A DNA stretch of 64,000 nt, from the NCBI GenBank assembly GCA_030674155.1, contig CM060318.1, positions 86,712,480 to 86,776,479 of the forward strand. The letters are read 5' to 3'. Within the stretch, counting starts at the first letter, position 1. Each line of letters starts with the position of its first letter. The notes under the pieces were generated by a model. The model ran no database searches and was not told where the DNA came from. It saw nothing but the letters and a program-made list of their open reading frames with translations. The DNA comes from Stramonita haemastoma (lineage: Eukaryota; Mollusca; Gastropoda; Neogastropoda; Muricidae). Of this stretch, positions 1 through 14,135 are shown one piece after another. Made by a program: the position numbers and the translations under genes.

Positions 1-599
1 TTATAGATTAATATTGCTTAAAATTGATATGGATCAGAGGTTCCAGAAAATCCAGAGGAGAAGGGAAGGAGGCGGCGATGAGAGAACACAGGTTTTGTTT
101 TCTCTTGGATCGTTTACATGAGTAGTTTTTTCAAAATGTCCCAGGCATTCATTCATTTATAGCATACACCGATTTCACTTTGATGATGTGGTGTTCTAAA
201 TGCAGCTTCCCCCTCATCAATGAGATAGGCTTGGGGTTTAATTTTTAACCCTTCCCCCCTCCTCACTGTCTCACACCCACCCCTTCTTTGCGCCGATTCA
301 CAAATCTATAAACGGCACTTTGAATCTCGGGCATAAAACGATAAATACTGGTCTCCGTAGGCAGCCCACATTTAATGCGCATAAAAGAAATTGACGTACA
401 ACAAAAGAGCTTTTCCGCCACGCCATGAAATTCTACGAAGAAAACACCTACTCTCTCTCTCTCTTGCTTTCTTTATTCAACTCAAAATCATCATTGATTC
501 TTACTTCTCATTTTCGTTTCTGAATCAGTGACTTTATAACATTACCTTAATATTGTATCTCTGTGTTAATTCTTGCCTGTTGTTTGATACTTGGTATGG
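1..599. other. AT-rich non-coding sequence
   Basis: I see no coding frame, RNA gene or clear repeat here, only a short (CT)n run near 450. A runs of pyrimidine and a poly-C tract follow just downstream in the next repeat. Confidence 0.5.
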
Positions 600-1057
600 T
601 TCCTTATTTTTGGTATTTGGATCATTATAATTGTTGATTTTATTTATATTTTTATTGGCAGTATCTCCCCCCCCCCCTCCAATAAGGATATTAGTTTAAA
701 AATTTTTTCCCCTTTTATCCAAATGTATGATTTATGTCACATGTATAATTTTTGACAGATGGTGGTGGATTGATGTTTTCAGTTGTTTATTCTCTTCTCT
801 TGTTTGCTCTTTACCTATTAACACTTTTCTATTCTTTCATTATCAAAATCTTTTATTGTGACTTCTGATTTTTGTCTTCTGATCGAGTGCATTTTTATTA
901 CCTTATCATATATAGTGTCCTTATTCTTGTATGTTGTCTGGTTTGCATAAAGCTTTATTGTTTAGTATTTTTACAACTTGATGTATCCCTGAAAAGGGCG
1001 GGGACTGGATGTAAAAAAGCACACAAGTGCTTATCTATTATCCTCGAATAAAATATT

Positions 1058-1063
<6 letters not shown>
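600..1063 (+). mobile_element. LINE-like 3' end, family L, copy 1
   Basis: The reverse complement of 50273-50670 matches this segment closely over about 400 bases, so it is a dispersed repeat. No ORF remains, and it looks like a 3' untranslated region. It ends in a GGGACTGGATG motif, a perfect 6-bp stem-loop (AAGCAC, loop ACAA, GTGCTT), the sequence TATCCTCGAATAAA and then a CCTTG pentamer tail. The same terminal ~55 bases close the tRNA-headed SINE A copies, which fits a LINE/SINE pair sharing a 3' recognition end. The LINE label is inference because no reverse transcriptase is attached. The 5' boundary is uncertain. Confidence 0.65.
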
Positions 1064-1220
<157 letters not shown>

Positions 1221-1224
1221 TTTC

Positions 1225-1345
1225 CTTAATCAGGGCAAGGCCCGGATGATAAAAAGTATGTAAATGCTTACTCTGTTACCCTTGAAAAATAAAGATTATT
1301 CATTCATTCATTCATTCATTCATTCATTCATTCATTCATTCATTC
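1225..1345 (+). mobile_element. Diverged SINE/LINE 3' tail with (ATTC)n
   Basis: The segment has the tail signature of the SINE A/L group in degraded form: a GGCCCGGATG-like motif, AAAAAGTATG, TGCTTACTCTGTTACCC and AATAAA, followed by about 12 ATTC units. The body of the element is absent. Confidence 0.5.
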
Positions 1346-2310
1346 TAAAATGAAGACAGGCAAAGACAGAGAGAGTAACACAGTGGCCATACCCACTTGC
1401 TAAAAGCGTCATCAGCTTGAGTTCCGTGTGCACAAATTTCAGTGCCATAATATTTAGTTGTATGCGGTTTAGTACAAAAGAGGACACTTCAAATACTATC
1501 AATACAATACAATGCAATACACTATGATGCAGTACAATAGAGTACATCGAGATACTATACAATGCAATAACATACCATGTAATGCAATGTTAGAAGATAA
1601 ATCACAATGCAACAAAAACACTACGAAACAATAAAGTATGATCCAATATGATAACAGTGCAATACATTGCACTGCACTGACAGTCTGTATGGTTACATTG
1701 CTCTACAATACAGTAATGATACGACACAAACCGATGTGCATCGTATGATATGTTAAGCATAATAAAATGAAGAAAATCACGTTAAGAGGCATTCGTGCAT
1801 CGAATTTGTCAAACGGTCGACATCATGTATCAAAACTCTGAAACCAGTATGTAATAAACTTCTGCCTTTAATTCTGTCTTTCTTGTCTTTGTTGTTTCTA
1901 CCGTCCAGCTGTATTCTCTAAATCCCCTTTAGAAATGCATTATTATAATCCCTGTCGCTGAATAGTCTGCAATTTCAAAAGCAAGAACAAAACAAGCAAA
2001 ATAAAAAAAACACCCGCAAAAGAAATACAAGTAAATAAGGTAAAATAAATGACAGCAATAGCCACGCTAATGAGAAGAGGGACACCCCCAACACCATTGT
2101 TAACAACAGCACAGATTAGGCTGTGATCACGATCATTACAATGACTGCAAAGGCGAACAACACTATCAGCCAGAAAGAAAGTTTGATACAGAAGGTGGAC
2201 CTATAGCTTAAAAAAAAAAATGCAAAGTTTGTATAACCAGTCTATTGAATCTATATTCTATCAACAGAAACACAACATAAAATTTTATAACGATAACAAC
2301 AACAACAACA
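1346..2310. other. Non-coding; decayed TGCAATACA-type repeats
   Basis: Between about 1490 and 1750, motifs such as CAATGCAATA, TACAATGCA and GCAATACA recur irregularly, like an old decayed tandem repeat. A similar zone is at 14970-15220. The rest is A-rich with no coding signal. Confidence 0.45.
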
Positions 2311-2314
2311 ACAA

Positions 2315-2315
<1 letters not shown>

Positions 2316-2389
<74 letters not shown>

Positions 2390-2413
2390 TGATGATGATG
2401 ATGATAATAATAA
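2316..2413. repeat. (AAT)n/(GAT)n tail of the adjacent SINE
   Basis: A run of AAT triplets with a short GAT block lies immediately 3' (in element orientation) of the hybrid SINE, so it is probably that SINE's tail. Confidence 0.85.
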
Positions 2414-2683
2414 TAGGTTCCAATAACCTAAGCGCTCATGGGGGCCAGCAATTTGAGGGCGGTGCCCATCTCCTCTCCGTCCCTGCTTTACCTTCCCTGA
2501 CCCTAAAGAGGGCAGGTACCCATTGACAGCTGGGTGAACTGGGGGATGGGGGGCGGGAAGGGGACTGTACTGAAGCCAAGGCGCGCAAACGGTCACCCAT
2601 CCAATTGGTAACCACACTCGACGCTGCTTAACTTGACTTGGGGAAAGCGAGCGTTCTGACCACTTAGCTATCCCACCCCCAAT
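2414..2683 (-). mobile_element. SINE with tRNA-like A box and 5S-rRNA-like region
   Basis: Read on the minus strand, the element starts with GGGATAGCTAAGTGGTCAG, which contains a Pol III A box (TAGCTAAGTGG, 2660-2670). No tRNA B box follows. Instead, 2591-2634 resembles the 5S rRNA internal control region: TTAAGCAG...GTCGAG...TGGTTA...TTGGATGGG.GACC, in the order and spacing of 5S box A, intermediate element and box C. The body ends near 2414 at TAGGTTATTGGAACCTA and passes into an (AAT)n tail. Pol III use of both modules is inference. It could alternatively be an ordinary tRNA-SINE whose resemblance to 5S is chance, but the colinear match argues against that. Confidence 0.72.
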
Positions 2684-2860
2684 AACAATAATAACAACAA
2701 GATTAATAATGATAATAATAATAATAAAAAGTAATAATGATAAATGATGCAAAGAAGAAGAATGCAGAGAAAAATGCAATAAAGAGAAAGAAGAAGAATG
2801 CGAAGAAGAATGCAGAGTACGAAGAATGCGAAGAAGAAGAGGATGAAGACTTATTTTACA
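2684..2860. repeat. (AAT)-rich and degenerate GAAGAATGC repeats
   Basis: AAT/ATA triplets (2684-2735) are followed by irregular GAAGAATGC units (2745-2852). The second motif forms a much longer array at 32110-32530. Confidence 0.7.
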
Positions 2861-3540
2861 AATTATTCAGACGATTATTATAATAGCAACAATATTTTTA
2901 GTACTCTCACCTACACACGAATTGAAAGACACATTTTATCTTCTATATGAGGCTTTTAAACATAATATGCTATTTCTTTCAAAAGGCGTTGTAAGTCATT
3001 TGAAAAAAACAACACTGCTAGTTTCACCGATTAAGAAACTATTGTTTTCTTGGCATGATTATTTTAAGAATGCTGAAAATAATCTTTTATACGTAAATTT
3101 CTTGGATTTTGTTTTAATTCTAAAGACCCTGTGTATGGATTTTATTTGTTATTAAAAAGCGTCCAGTATTGAAATTAAAGCGATGCAGCGAATGTAGAAT
3201 TTCAATTACAAAAAAATCCCCAGATTCTCTTTTTAATCAGATCACTCGCAAGTCTGAAGCTAATCTTTCAAATAAAATATTGAAGACGAGTAGTAGCGCA
3301 GTGAAAGGCTTGTTGTACGCAAGTTATATTACACACACAAAAATGAAATAGCCACTTAATACTGCCTAGGGATAATCATATGTCAGCATTACTTGAGGGA
3401 TCAGATGGTATTCCACGTAGAAAATCATGTGTACTGAGGCACGTTCGCTGTACGCTACCTCCCCCCCCCCCTCTTCCCCCATCACATACACACACTCACA
3501 GCACACTCGGATACACACAAGCACGTACGCACACAGACAA
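2861..3540. other. AT-rich non-coding sequence
   Basis: Short frames at 2922-3351 are A/T-driven, with no recognisable domain. I see nothing else apart from a small poly-C and CA tract near 3460-3540. Confidence 0.5.
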
Positions 3541-3546
3541 GAAAAA

Positions 3547-3659
<113 letters not shown>

Positions 3660-3839
3660 AAAATCAGTCCTATAATCATATTCTAGCCTTCATTCGGGCA
3701 GCTAAACAAATGTGGCAACTCGTAATATCTAAAACAAAGATAATGGACAGGTGAAACGATTTTTGAAGTGCTGTATCTAACTCTGCACCAGTGCAGGTGT
3801 TTGTTTGTTTGTTTGTTTGTGTGCGTGTGCGTGTGCGTG

Positions 3840-4197
3840 TGTTATTTATTTATTTATTTATTTAATCTTTTATATCGAGGATAACAGATAAGCAATCATG
3901 TGCTTTTTTTCATCCGGTCCCGTGTGTATGCAGTTTTTGTAAATATTGTCATCTGTTCCCACCGGCACACGATAGCCTACTCTTACGAAAAGCGGTAAGG
4001 AAAAGCGAAAAGGGATGGTGTCTAAACACGACACCTGTGTGCATGCTGTTTTTGTATGATTTTGTCATCTGCTTTGTTAAAGACTTTTTATCATAATATA
4101 ATCTCTAGGCGGAACAGGATTTAACGTGTGCACAAGATTTCTGCGTGCGTTCGCACACGGGGCCTCGGTTTAAAGTCTCATCCGAAGGACTTAATGT
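3840..4197 (-). mobile_element. SINE A copy, interrupted
   Basis: On the minus strand the body (AAGTCC...GATGAGAC, GCGAACGCACGCAGAA, CGTAAGAGTAGGC, TGCCGGTGGGAACAGATGAC) matches the copies at 9173-9534, 28075-28435 and 60828-61098. It ends in an (AAAT)n tail at 3842-3864. The tRNA-like head is missing, lost at the (GT)n junction near 4199. A 99-bp block (4011-4109) interrupts the element between the TTCCGC and CTTTTCGTAAG motifs, which are adjacent in other copies. Confidence 0.8.
4011..4109 (+). repeat. 99-bp perfect duplicate, copy 1
   Basis: Base-for-base identical to 4599-4697, at an offset of 588. This copy is lodged inside SINE A, while the other is in its normal context at the end of the J element. 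Confidence 0.95.
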
Positions 4198-4198
4198 G

Positions 4199-4215
4199 AC
4201 GTGTGTGTGTGTGTG

Positions 4216-4296
<81 letters not shown>

Positions 4297-4302
4297 TGTG
4301 TG
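4199..4302. repeat. (GT)n microsatellite
   Basis: About 50 GT units with one GC and one GGT interruption. It abuts the broken 5' end of SINE A. Confidence 0.95.
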
Positions 4303-4329
4303 AATGTATGTGCTTTGTTAAATAGTATT

Positions 4330-4715
4330 AATAATTGTAGGTACCCATCAGTCTCGGAAGACTATGGAGTTGCGCTCTAGTCTTTAGAGCGCAAAGCCTG
4401 GGTAAGTAAGTATGGAGGGCAAACTGTTACCCATGCAGCAGACCCCCCCCCCCCCCTCTCCACGGCACTGGAATGATCCATTGGAAAGGCAATGACCGAT
4501 ATGAATGGTTCCAGTACCGTCGCAGGAGCCTCCAGAAAGTTGCCATATACCTACAGCCCCGAGCTGCCCTGGGAACTCCAACTCCCCGATTTTTCCTCAG
4601 GGATGGTGTCTAAACACGACACCTGTGTGCATGCTGTTTTTGTATGATTTTGTCATCTGCTTTGTTAAAGACTTTTTATCATAATATAATCTCTAGGGCA
4701 GGGACTGGATGTAAT
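4330..4715 (+). mobile_element. Dispersed element containing module J
   Basis: Module J (CCCCGAGC..CCCTGGG.AC..CCAACTCCC, then TTTTTCCTCAGGGATGG and the hairpin GGTGTC-TAAACAC-GACACC) recurs at 38595-38675 and inverted at 34360-34440. The part upstream of J is seen once here and contains a poly-C tract at 4442-4457. The 3' end has a CAGGGACTGGATGTAA piece like the SINE A/L tail. No coding capacity. The family is unnamed by me; a SINE-like element is most likely. Confidence 0.6.
4599..4697 (+). repeat. 99-bp perfect duplicate, copy 2
   Basis: This copy lies at the 3' end of the J element and is identical to 4011-4109. It is probably the donor because it is continuous with the rest of J. Confidence 0.95.
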
Positions 4716-4751
4716 CTGGTAATTTTGCCTCCCCCCGTCTCTCTCTCTCAC

Positions 4752-4816
4752 ATCGACACACACACACGCACGCACACTCGCACACACACGCACACACACA
4801 CGCACACACACACACA

Positions 4817-4887
<71 letters not shown>
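4752..4887. repeat. (CA)n microsatellite
   Basis: About 65 CA units with sparse CG and CCA interruptions in the first half and a pure second half. Confidence 0.95.
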
Positions 4888-4890
<3 letters not shown>

Positions 4891-5320
4891 CTGACGAGTG
4901 AGTTCAATGACATTCTTCTACAGTAATATGATGAGAACAGTGAGGATTGTCCCTACAGGTGCATCAAAAAAAGCAACATAATCTGCTGCCTGAAGAACTG
5001 GTTCAAGTGTTTAAGGACAACTCCTTCCCCGTACCACACCACAGGCAGACCAGGGCACGTGTAGAACTGGAAGCTCTGGGTGACCTGATCCCCCTCTACC
5101 TTCACTGAGGATGTGACACACAACCTCCTTGGTTTCGGTGACGGTCTGACTGAATGGAAATGTCTAATGTTTCGGAGTCATTGTCCTCTGAGAGGAAGAG
5201 CGTTTGCATGGATTATGTGTCATTGTAGTCACGTTGTGCAGGGCATTGCTCCTTCCTGACACCATGCTAAACTGGTTAACAGCTTCAATTGCGTGAAACG
5301 TTGTTCATTGTTCATTGTTT
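4888..5320. other. Non-coding, no repeat recognised
   Basis: No open frame of interest and no match to the other repeat families in the window. Confidence 0.5.
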
Positions 5321-5321
5321 C

Positions 5322-5446
<125 letters not shown>

Positions 5447-5639
5447 CATTCACACAACATACACTTACACATGCTAACGCTCGTACACAAATGGATTTAG
5501 AACAAAAATATATCACTCAAGAAAAAGCTCTTTAAATAAACACATCAGTACAGATGCAAACCTACACTCTCAGAAACCCTTAGATTACACAGTCTGATTT
5601 CAAACCATGTTCTACCCCACCATAAACAATCCTGTTATA

Positions 5640-5787
5640 CTGCACACCTAGTTGGTTTGGTTGTCAAGTTAAGGGGCTGTGTGGCTGCACAATGGCTTCC
5701 AGCATAGATGCTTGCAGGAGGCAAAGACACCCAGGGTGATGTTTATGTAGGAGTTGGCAGACAGGGGGGCAAAGCCAGTAAGGGTCT
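5640..5787 (+). repeat. Dispersed repeat F, 5' part (copy 1)
   Basis: The sequence around the GGTTGTCAAGTTAAG and CTTGCAGGAGGCAAAG motifs resembles 33200-33275 in the same orientation. The F element is split here by the minisatellite and resumes at 6876. Confidence 0.5.
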
Positions 5788-5893
5788 GGCAGTTGTTAGC
5801 ACTACACACATACACACCTGATACCCCCTGTCTGTCTGTCTGTCTGTCTGTCTGGCAGTTGTTAGCACTACACACATACACACCTGATACCCC

Positions 5894-5934
<41 letters not shown>

Positions 5935-5977
5935 GAGCAGTTGTTAGCACTACACACATACACACCTGATACCTCCC

Positions 5978-6030
<53 letters not shown>

Positions 6031-6211
6031 GAGCAGTTGTTAGCACTACACACATACACACCTGATACCTCCCTGTCTGTCTGTCTGTCTGTCTGTCTGA
6101 GCAGTTGTTAGCACTACACACATACACACCTGATACCTCCCTGTCTGTCTGTCTGTCTGTCTGTCTGTCTGGCAGTTGTTAGCACTGCACACATACACAC
6201 CAGATACCCCC

Positions 6212-6244
<33 letters not shown>

Positions 6245-6875
6245 GAGCAGTTGTTAGCACTACACACATACACACCTGATACCTCCCTGTCTGTCTGTCT
6301 GTCTGTCTGTCTGGCAGTTGTTAGCACTGCACACATACACACCAGATACCCCCTGTCTGTCTGTCTGTCTGTGTGTCTGTCTGTCTGTCTGTCTGTCTGA
6401 GCAGTTGTTAGCACTGCACACATACACACCAGATACCCCCTGTCTGTCTGTCTGCCTGTCTGTCTGTCTGAGCAGTTGTTAGCACTGCACACATACACAC
6501 CAGATACCCCCTGTCTGTCTGTCTGCCTGTCTGTCTGTCTGAGCAGTTGTTAGCACTGCACACATACACACCAGATACCCCCTGTCTGTCTGTCTGTCTG
6601 TCTGTCTGGCAGTTGTTAGCACTGCACACATACACACCAGATACCCCCTGTCTGTCTGTCTGCCTGTCTGTCTGTCTGAGCAGTTGTTAGCACTGCACAC
6701 ATACACACCAGATACCCCCTGTCTGTCTGTCTGTCTGTCTGTCTGGCAGTTGTTAGCACTGCACACATACACACCAGATACCCCCTGTCTGTCTGCCTGT
6801 CTGTCTGTCTGAGCAGTTGTTAGCACTGCACACATACACACCAGATACCCTCTGTCTGTCTGTCTGTGTGTCTGG
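5788..6875. repeat. Minisatellite: 42-bp unit plus variable (CTGT)n
   Basis: About 15 copies of a conserved ~42-bp unit (CAGTTGTTAGCACTRCACAC, ATACACACC, then WGATACC) alternate with (CTGT) runs of different length. The unit has two linked types: TAC with CTGATACC in copies 1-5 and 7, and TGC with CAGATACC in copies 6 and 8-15. Junctions are either GGCAG or GAGCAG. This pattern fits unequal exchange. Open frames across it are spurious. It is flanked by the two halves of repeat F. Confidence 0.95.
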
Positions 6876-7015
6876 GCAGCTTCCTGCTGACAGCTAAACT
6901 TCCCACCCACATGTCTACACAGCATGGCTTACAACAAACAAGCCCACTCCTGACTGAACTGTGCTGGCTCGCGTTCCTCCACAAGCTCTGGCATTTCCTG
7001 ACCTGAGCAGCATTC
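6876..7015 (+). repeat. Dispersed repeat F, 3' part (copy 1)
   Basis: CTTCCCACCCACATGTCTAC, GGCTTACAACAAACAAGCCC and the following bases align with 33385-33470 in the same orientation, with moderate divergence. Confidence 0.6.
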
Positions 7016-7495
7016 CTTCTCGTGCTTGGATTTCTCTCATTATTGAGATAGTAATGTATTGGTATTCCTTATCTTTTTCCTAACATTTACATGTCCATCC
7101 ATATGTGTACTGTAAATGTTCGTAGTTGCGTAAACTAACACATGCTCTCCAAATGTGAGGAAACAAAGAGACAGCAAAGAAACATGTGCAGACTCAGTGC
7201 CTCATTCCTCTTTGTGGCTTCTATCATTTCAGAGACGTTTCACACTATGCAGAAGGGTGCAGCAGCCTTTCTGAGGGAGAATATTGTTTATTCCAATTGT
7301 TTTCAATACGCTGGGCTTATAATCATAATGTGTAAAAGCAAGAGAACGTGCACGTCTTCAGTGTCGAAATTCACATGATAAATCTTCATTTTAAACACTC
7401 TGAGGTACAATTTTCTGTGAAGATCATCGGATCATGAGCATTATTGGCTTTTTCCGGAAGATTTATTTCCCATCATTTTGTCCCTTTGCCCTCCC
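7016..7495. other. AT-rich non-coding sequence
   Basis: A 78-codon frame at 7142-7378 has no recognisable domain or codon signal. Nothing else is seen. Confidence 0.5.
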
Positions 7496-7695
7496 CCCCC
7501 CCCCATACACACACATGCACACATACATACATACATACATACATACATACATACATACATACATACATACATACATACATACATACATACATACATACAT
7601 CGCATATACATAATTATATCCATCCATCCATCCATCCATCCATCCATCCATCCATCCATCCATCCATCCATCCATACATGCATACATACATACAC
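7496..7695. repeat. (ACAT)n and (ATCC)n microsatellites
   Basis: A short poly-C and CA run leads into about 20 ACAT units (7522-7600), a 19-bp break and about 14 ATCC units (7619-7675). Confidence 0.95.
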
Positions 7696-8075
7696 AGACT
7701 TACCATTATCACATGGATACAAAATAATATTTTTGTGCATTTACACACAAAAAAGAAACCAGGCTTACACACATGATTTAGGATATATGCTACCATTTGC
7801 AAATATACCTTTTTGTTTCATAAAGACAAAAGAGGAACTACCCTTTAACGTTTAAAAGCCTTACTTGATAAAAAAAAAAACCAAACAAACAGCCAATCAC
7901 TAAACATTAGAACACTGACATTTAATTAGTTTTAAAAAATCTGTTCATCCGAAATTGTGTGCGTATCATTTTCACGAATAGAAAAAGGCATATTTATTTG
8001 TTCAGGGCAATGGGTGTATGGGCTTTCTGCATAGTTATGCTTGTAAACAAAAGCTGTTTATCCTACAGTTTACAT
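7696..8075. other. AT-rich non-coding sequence
   Basis: Nothing recognised. Confidence 0.5.
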
Positions 8076-8330
8076 GTGCCTGGTGGTTAAAGCCTTCTGC
8101 TTATGACTTGACAGCCCAGGCTTGATTTTACTTTATTAGGTTCAAGCCCCCACCTAGATGTTCCTTCAAGGCAACTCTTTTCTAAGGAGTTTATATTACT
8201 TCAGGCTTTACTCCGCTGAAATTCTTACTGATAAAAATATATAAGAAGGTTCCGCATGTGAACACATTAAGAACATCTTGCACACACATTAAAACTTGTT
8301 CTAACATTTGGAATAGTAACGGATTGGTGC
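8076..8330 (+). mobile_element. Old, degraded SINE A copy
   Basis: A tRNA-like head remnant (GCCTGGTGGTTAAAGCC) is followed by AGAACATCTTGCACACAC, ATTAAAACTTGTTCT and GGAATAGTAACG. These line up in order with the SINE A body motifs at 28235-28285. Box B and the tail are not preserved. Confidence 0.45.

Positions 8331-9534
<1,204 letters not shown>

Positions 9535-9609
<75 letters not shown>
9535..9609. repeat. (GT)n microsatellite
   Basis: About 35 GT units directly at the head end of SINE A, followed by a degenerate GT-rich stretch to 9675. Confidence 0.95.
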
Positions 9610-9612
<3 letters not shown>

Positions 9613-9675
9613 ATGCGCACGCCTATGTGTGTGCCTGTGTGTATGTGTGTGCCTCGGTGTGTGTTGGTGGGTGAG

Positions 9676-10424
9676 GGGGGGTGACACTTCTCTGCTCGTC
9701 CTTCCAACGTTTTAAGAGTAGCCAAGCGAAAATCAGAAATTCATTTTCCATTCTCATATAATTTCTTATATTCAGTAATAACAATTATCACAGTCCCTAG
9801 AAAGCTGGCAATTTAATTGGCAAGTACACGGGTTCTGTTAATTACTTGCGGGTTTCATGATACAAAATAAAACTACAAAATAACTAAATGCTGAAAAAAC
9901 TGGCAGGTATATATATGTGTAGACAAGACTAAACAGACAGTTTCTGGTTACGTGCAATTAGCTCAAAATACAATCATCTAAAACATACCAAAGATTCCTT
10001 TGCAATCTGTAATAATGAAGGTTTTTTTTTAAGAAACTTAAATAATGACAGATCAGATGAAGAAATATGTTAAGCACTTTTAAGATGCTTGTGTAGAAGA
10101 GTGTCTGTTGTTTATGAGAGTAATCTAGGTGACCACATTACATATAAGGAAGACACAAATGTATGTTACAATGAATACTACTGTTTACAAAATTGGATGC
10201 TATATAGTTCCATGGGTAAAATGGCTGACTGCTTTTCTGTGAGTTATAAAATTGTGTTTGTAAATGAACAGTGTGGTATTGTTCTGTTTGTTTGGTTTTT
10301 TGTTAGTTTGGGTGGATTCGTTTGTTATTGTTTTGTTGTTTTGTTTTATTTTTGGGGGGTGGAGTTGGGGGTGAGTGTTATGATCTTTTAGGCCAACTTC
10401 AAGCCCAGATCTGTGAGTTTTATC
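9676..10424. other. AT-rich non-coding sequence
   Basis: Nothing recognised. The short T/G-rich frame at 10089-10391 has no domain. Confidence 0.5.
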
Positions 10425-12129
<1,705 letters not shown>

Positions 12130-12480
12130 AAGAAAAGGTGTTGTTGGAGGAACACTGGTGGTCATCACCGCAGGTGGGTGTCTCACTCTGTCAGGATCTG
12201 GTCTGACCTATCATGGCCATCAGTATAGGGGTGACTAAGTAATGTCCTGTCTAGATATAATTATGGTTATGTAAACTAGAACAGCCACCACTGAACACCA
12301 CCAAAGTGACTCGGCAGCAGTGCAGGGACCCTCTGCTTAAAGGGCTCTATTGCAGCCTGATATTAACGGCTTCCCTGTTGACTGCTGACCACAAGAATGC
12401 GAAGTAACGAATTTGGGTGTAGTGAGATTGGAATAAAATGGATAAGAATAGCAGTACAGGGATGTCAAGGAGATAGGTAG
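12130..12480 (+). repeat. Dispersed repeat G, copy 1
   Basis: GGTGGTCATC, CAGGTGGGTG, CACCACTGAACACCACCAAA, GTGCAGGGACCC and TGATATT...GACTGC(T/C)GACC recur in the same order at 43900-44225. Same orientation, moderate divergence. No coding frame. Element class unknown. Confidence 0.75.
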
Positions 12481-13100
12481 CACAAATACTATGCAATCAG
12501 GGAATAGAATATACAAGAAAGAAAGAGAGAAGTACATGCTAACGCCATGAAACGTTTTTAGTAGAAGATCCCTGGACATTTGCTCAATACTCTTAATCAG
12601 TGAGAAGAAGACGATACCATCTACAGAAAACTGGAATAATTATGTGAAATGCACTACACTTATAAACAGTTATATTCTCAAGTTTTATTAAAAACACTCC
12701 CCAAACTCTAACAGTTTACGTCTATATTCACACATATGACATTTCATGCAGAGAAATCTGCTGTGACATAAAGTGGTATAAAAAAAAAATAAAAAAAAAC
12801 GGGATTTCAAGTTTCAACTAAAAAAAGAGAAACTATTCTCACCAAATAAGGTTTTTGTCAGATATGAGAGAGTAAATATGAACAAAAATTTGATTAAAGA
12901 AATACAAGCCAGACACATTGTGTATTCCAAAAGAAGCTGACAAGTGTATATATAGGAAGCAGAAGAAAAGGCTTTGTTGTTTTCTTTCCTCTTTGAAACC
13001 ATCAGTTTTTCTTCGCTCTTTCCATAAACAGGAAAGCAAAACCTAAAACCAATGTGTTTTCCCTCCAAAAGAGATACCTGCTACATCATTTTCATCTCAT
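12481..13100. other. A-rich non-coding sequence with an inverted SINE B fragment
   Basis: At 12735-12780 the minus strand carries TACCACTTTATGTCACAGCA followed by GATTTCTCTGCATGAAAT, the start of family B (compare 38485-38525). The remainder is featureless. Confidence 0.55.
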
Positions 13101-13104
13101 TTTT

Positions 13105-13111
13105 ACTCTCT

Positions 13112-13193
<82 letters not shown>
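13105..13193. repeat. (TC)n microsatellite
   Basis: About 44 TC units with one interruption. Confidence 0.95.
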
Positions 13194-13414
13194 AAATAAT
13201 ATGTCTTTCTCAAATATCCGTCCTTGAGGGGAAACAATTCTCTCACTTCTGACTGAAAGAAACAGAGCGCTCATATACCCAACACGACATGACACAAACT
13301 GTTTTGAATCGTGCATGCACATTTTTATGCCCATCCCTCAGCGTAAAAAAGATGTCATTGTTCTATTGTACTATTTGCTCTTCATATAACGTTATTTTGG
13401 AAAGGGAGAAAAAG
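13194..13414. other. Non-coding, nothing recognised
   Basis: A short spacer between two microsatellite blocks. Confidence 0.5.
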
Positions 13415-13415
13415 T

Positions 13416-13484
<69 letters not shown>

Positions 13485-13545
13485 TGAAAAGACGTTAAAT
13501 GAATTTAAACACACACAGACACACACACACACACACACACAACAA

Positions 13546-13608
<63 letters not shown>

Positions 13609-13651
13609 ACACACAAACATACACACACTACACACACACAAACTACACACA

Positions 13652-13745
<94 letters not shown>
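13415..13745. repeat. Inverted (GT)n / (CA)n block
   Basis: A (GT)n array (13416-13481) is followed 25 bp later by a (CA)n array with small interruptions (13508-13745). The two are mutually complementary, so the strand could fold into a long hairpin. Confidence 0.95.
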
Positions 13746-13747
<2 letters not shown>

Positions 13748-14130
13748 CCTGCACATGCTCACTGTCGTGTCCTCAGATTCAGCTTTGTTCTTTCATTTTT
13801 CTATATCCCTTTGACTTTTGTCTTGTTTTACATGCAGGTTCAGAATACAGCTTTGGGTTTTGCTATGTACGTTTCAAATTCAAGAACACGTCACGATTTA
13901 AAGACGACTAGGATCAAACAGACTCACGAACAAAAACAGGCCTCACGTATGCGGGGAAAGATGCAAATGTATACAAAGCCAGTCTTGCATTTTTTATCGG
14001 TTTGAAAAAACATTGCCTTTCAAAACTTTTATATATGTTATTAGGTCAGTATGTACAGTGAAATTACTTTTTCTGGTATTGTTTCTCACAAAGAGGTATT
14101 TTTAAAGCAAATCCACGCATGCATGTGCGT
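13746..14130. other. Non-coding, nothing recognised
   Basis: Nothing recognised. Confidence 0.5.
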
Positions 14131-14135
14131 GAACA

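Noticed and set aside
2591..2634. 5S rRNA gene
   Set aside because: Only the internal control region is similar. The rest of 5S is missing and the 5' part is tRNA-like.
2285..2779. 164-codon minus-strand frame
   Set aside because: It reads through the hybrid SINE and its AAT tail.
5788..6875. CRISPR-like repeat/spacer array
   Set aside because: The spacers are all (CTGT)n of different length, and the sequence is from a eukaryote. It is a minisatellite.
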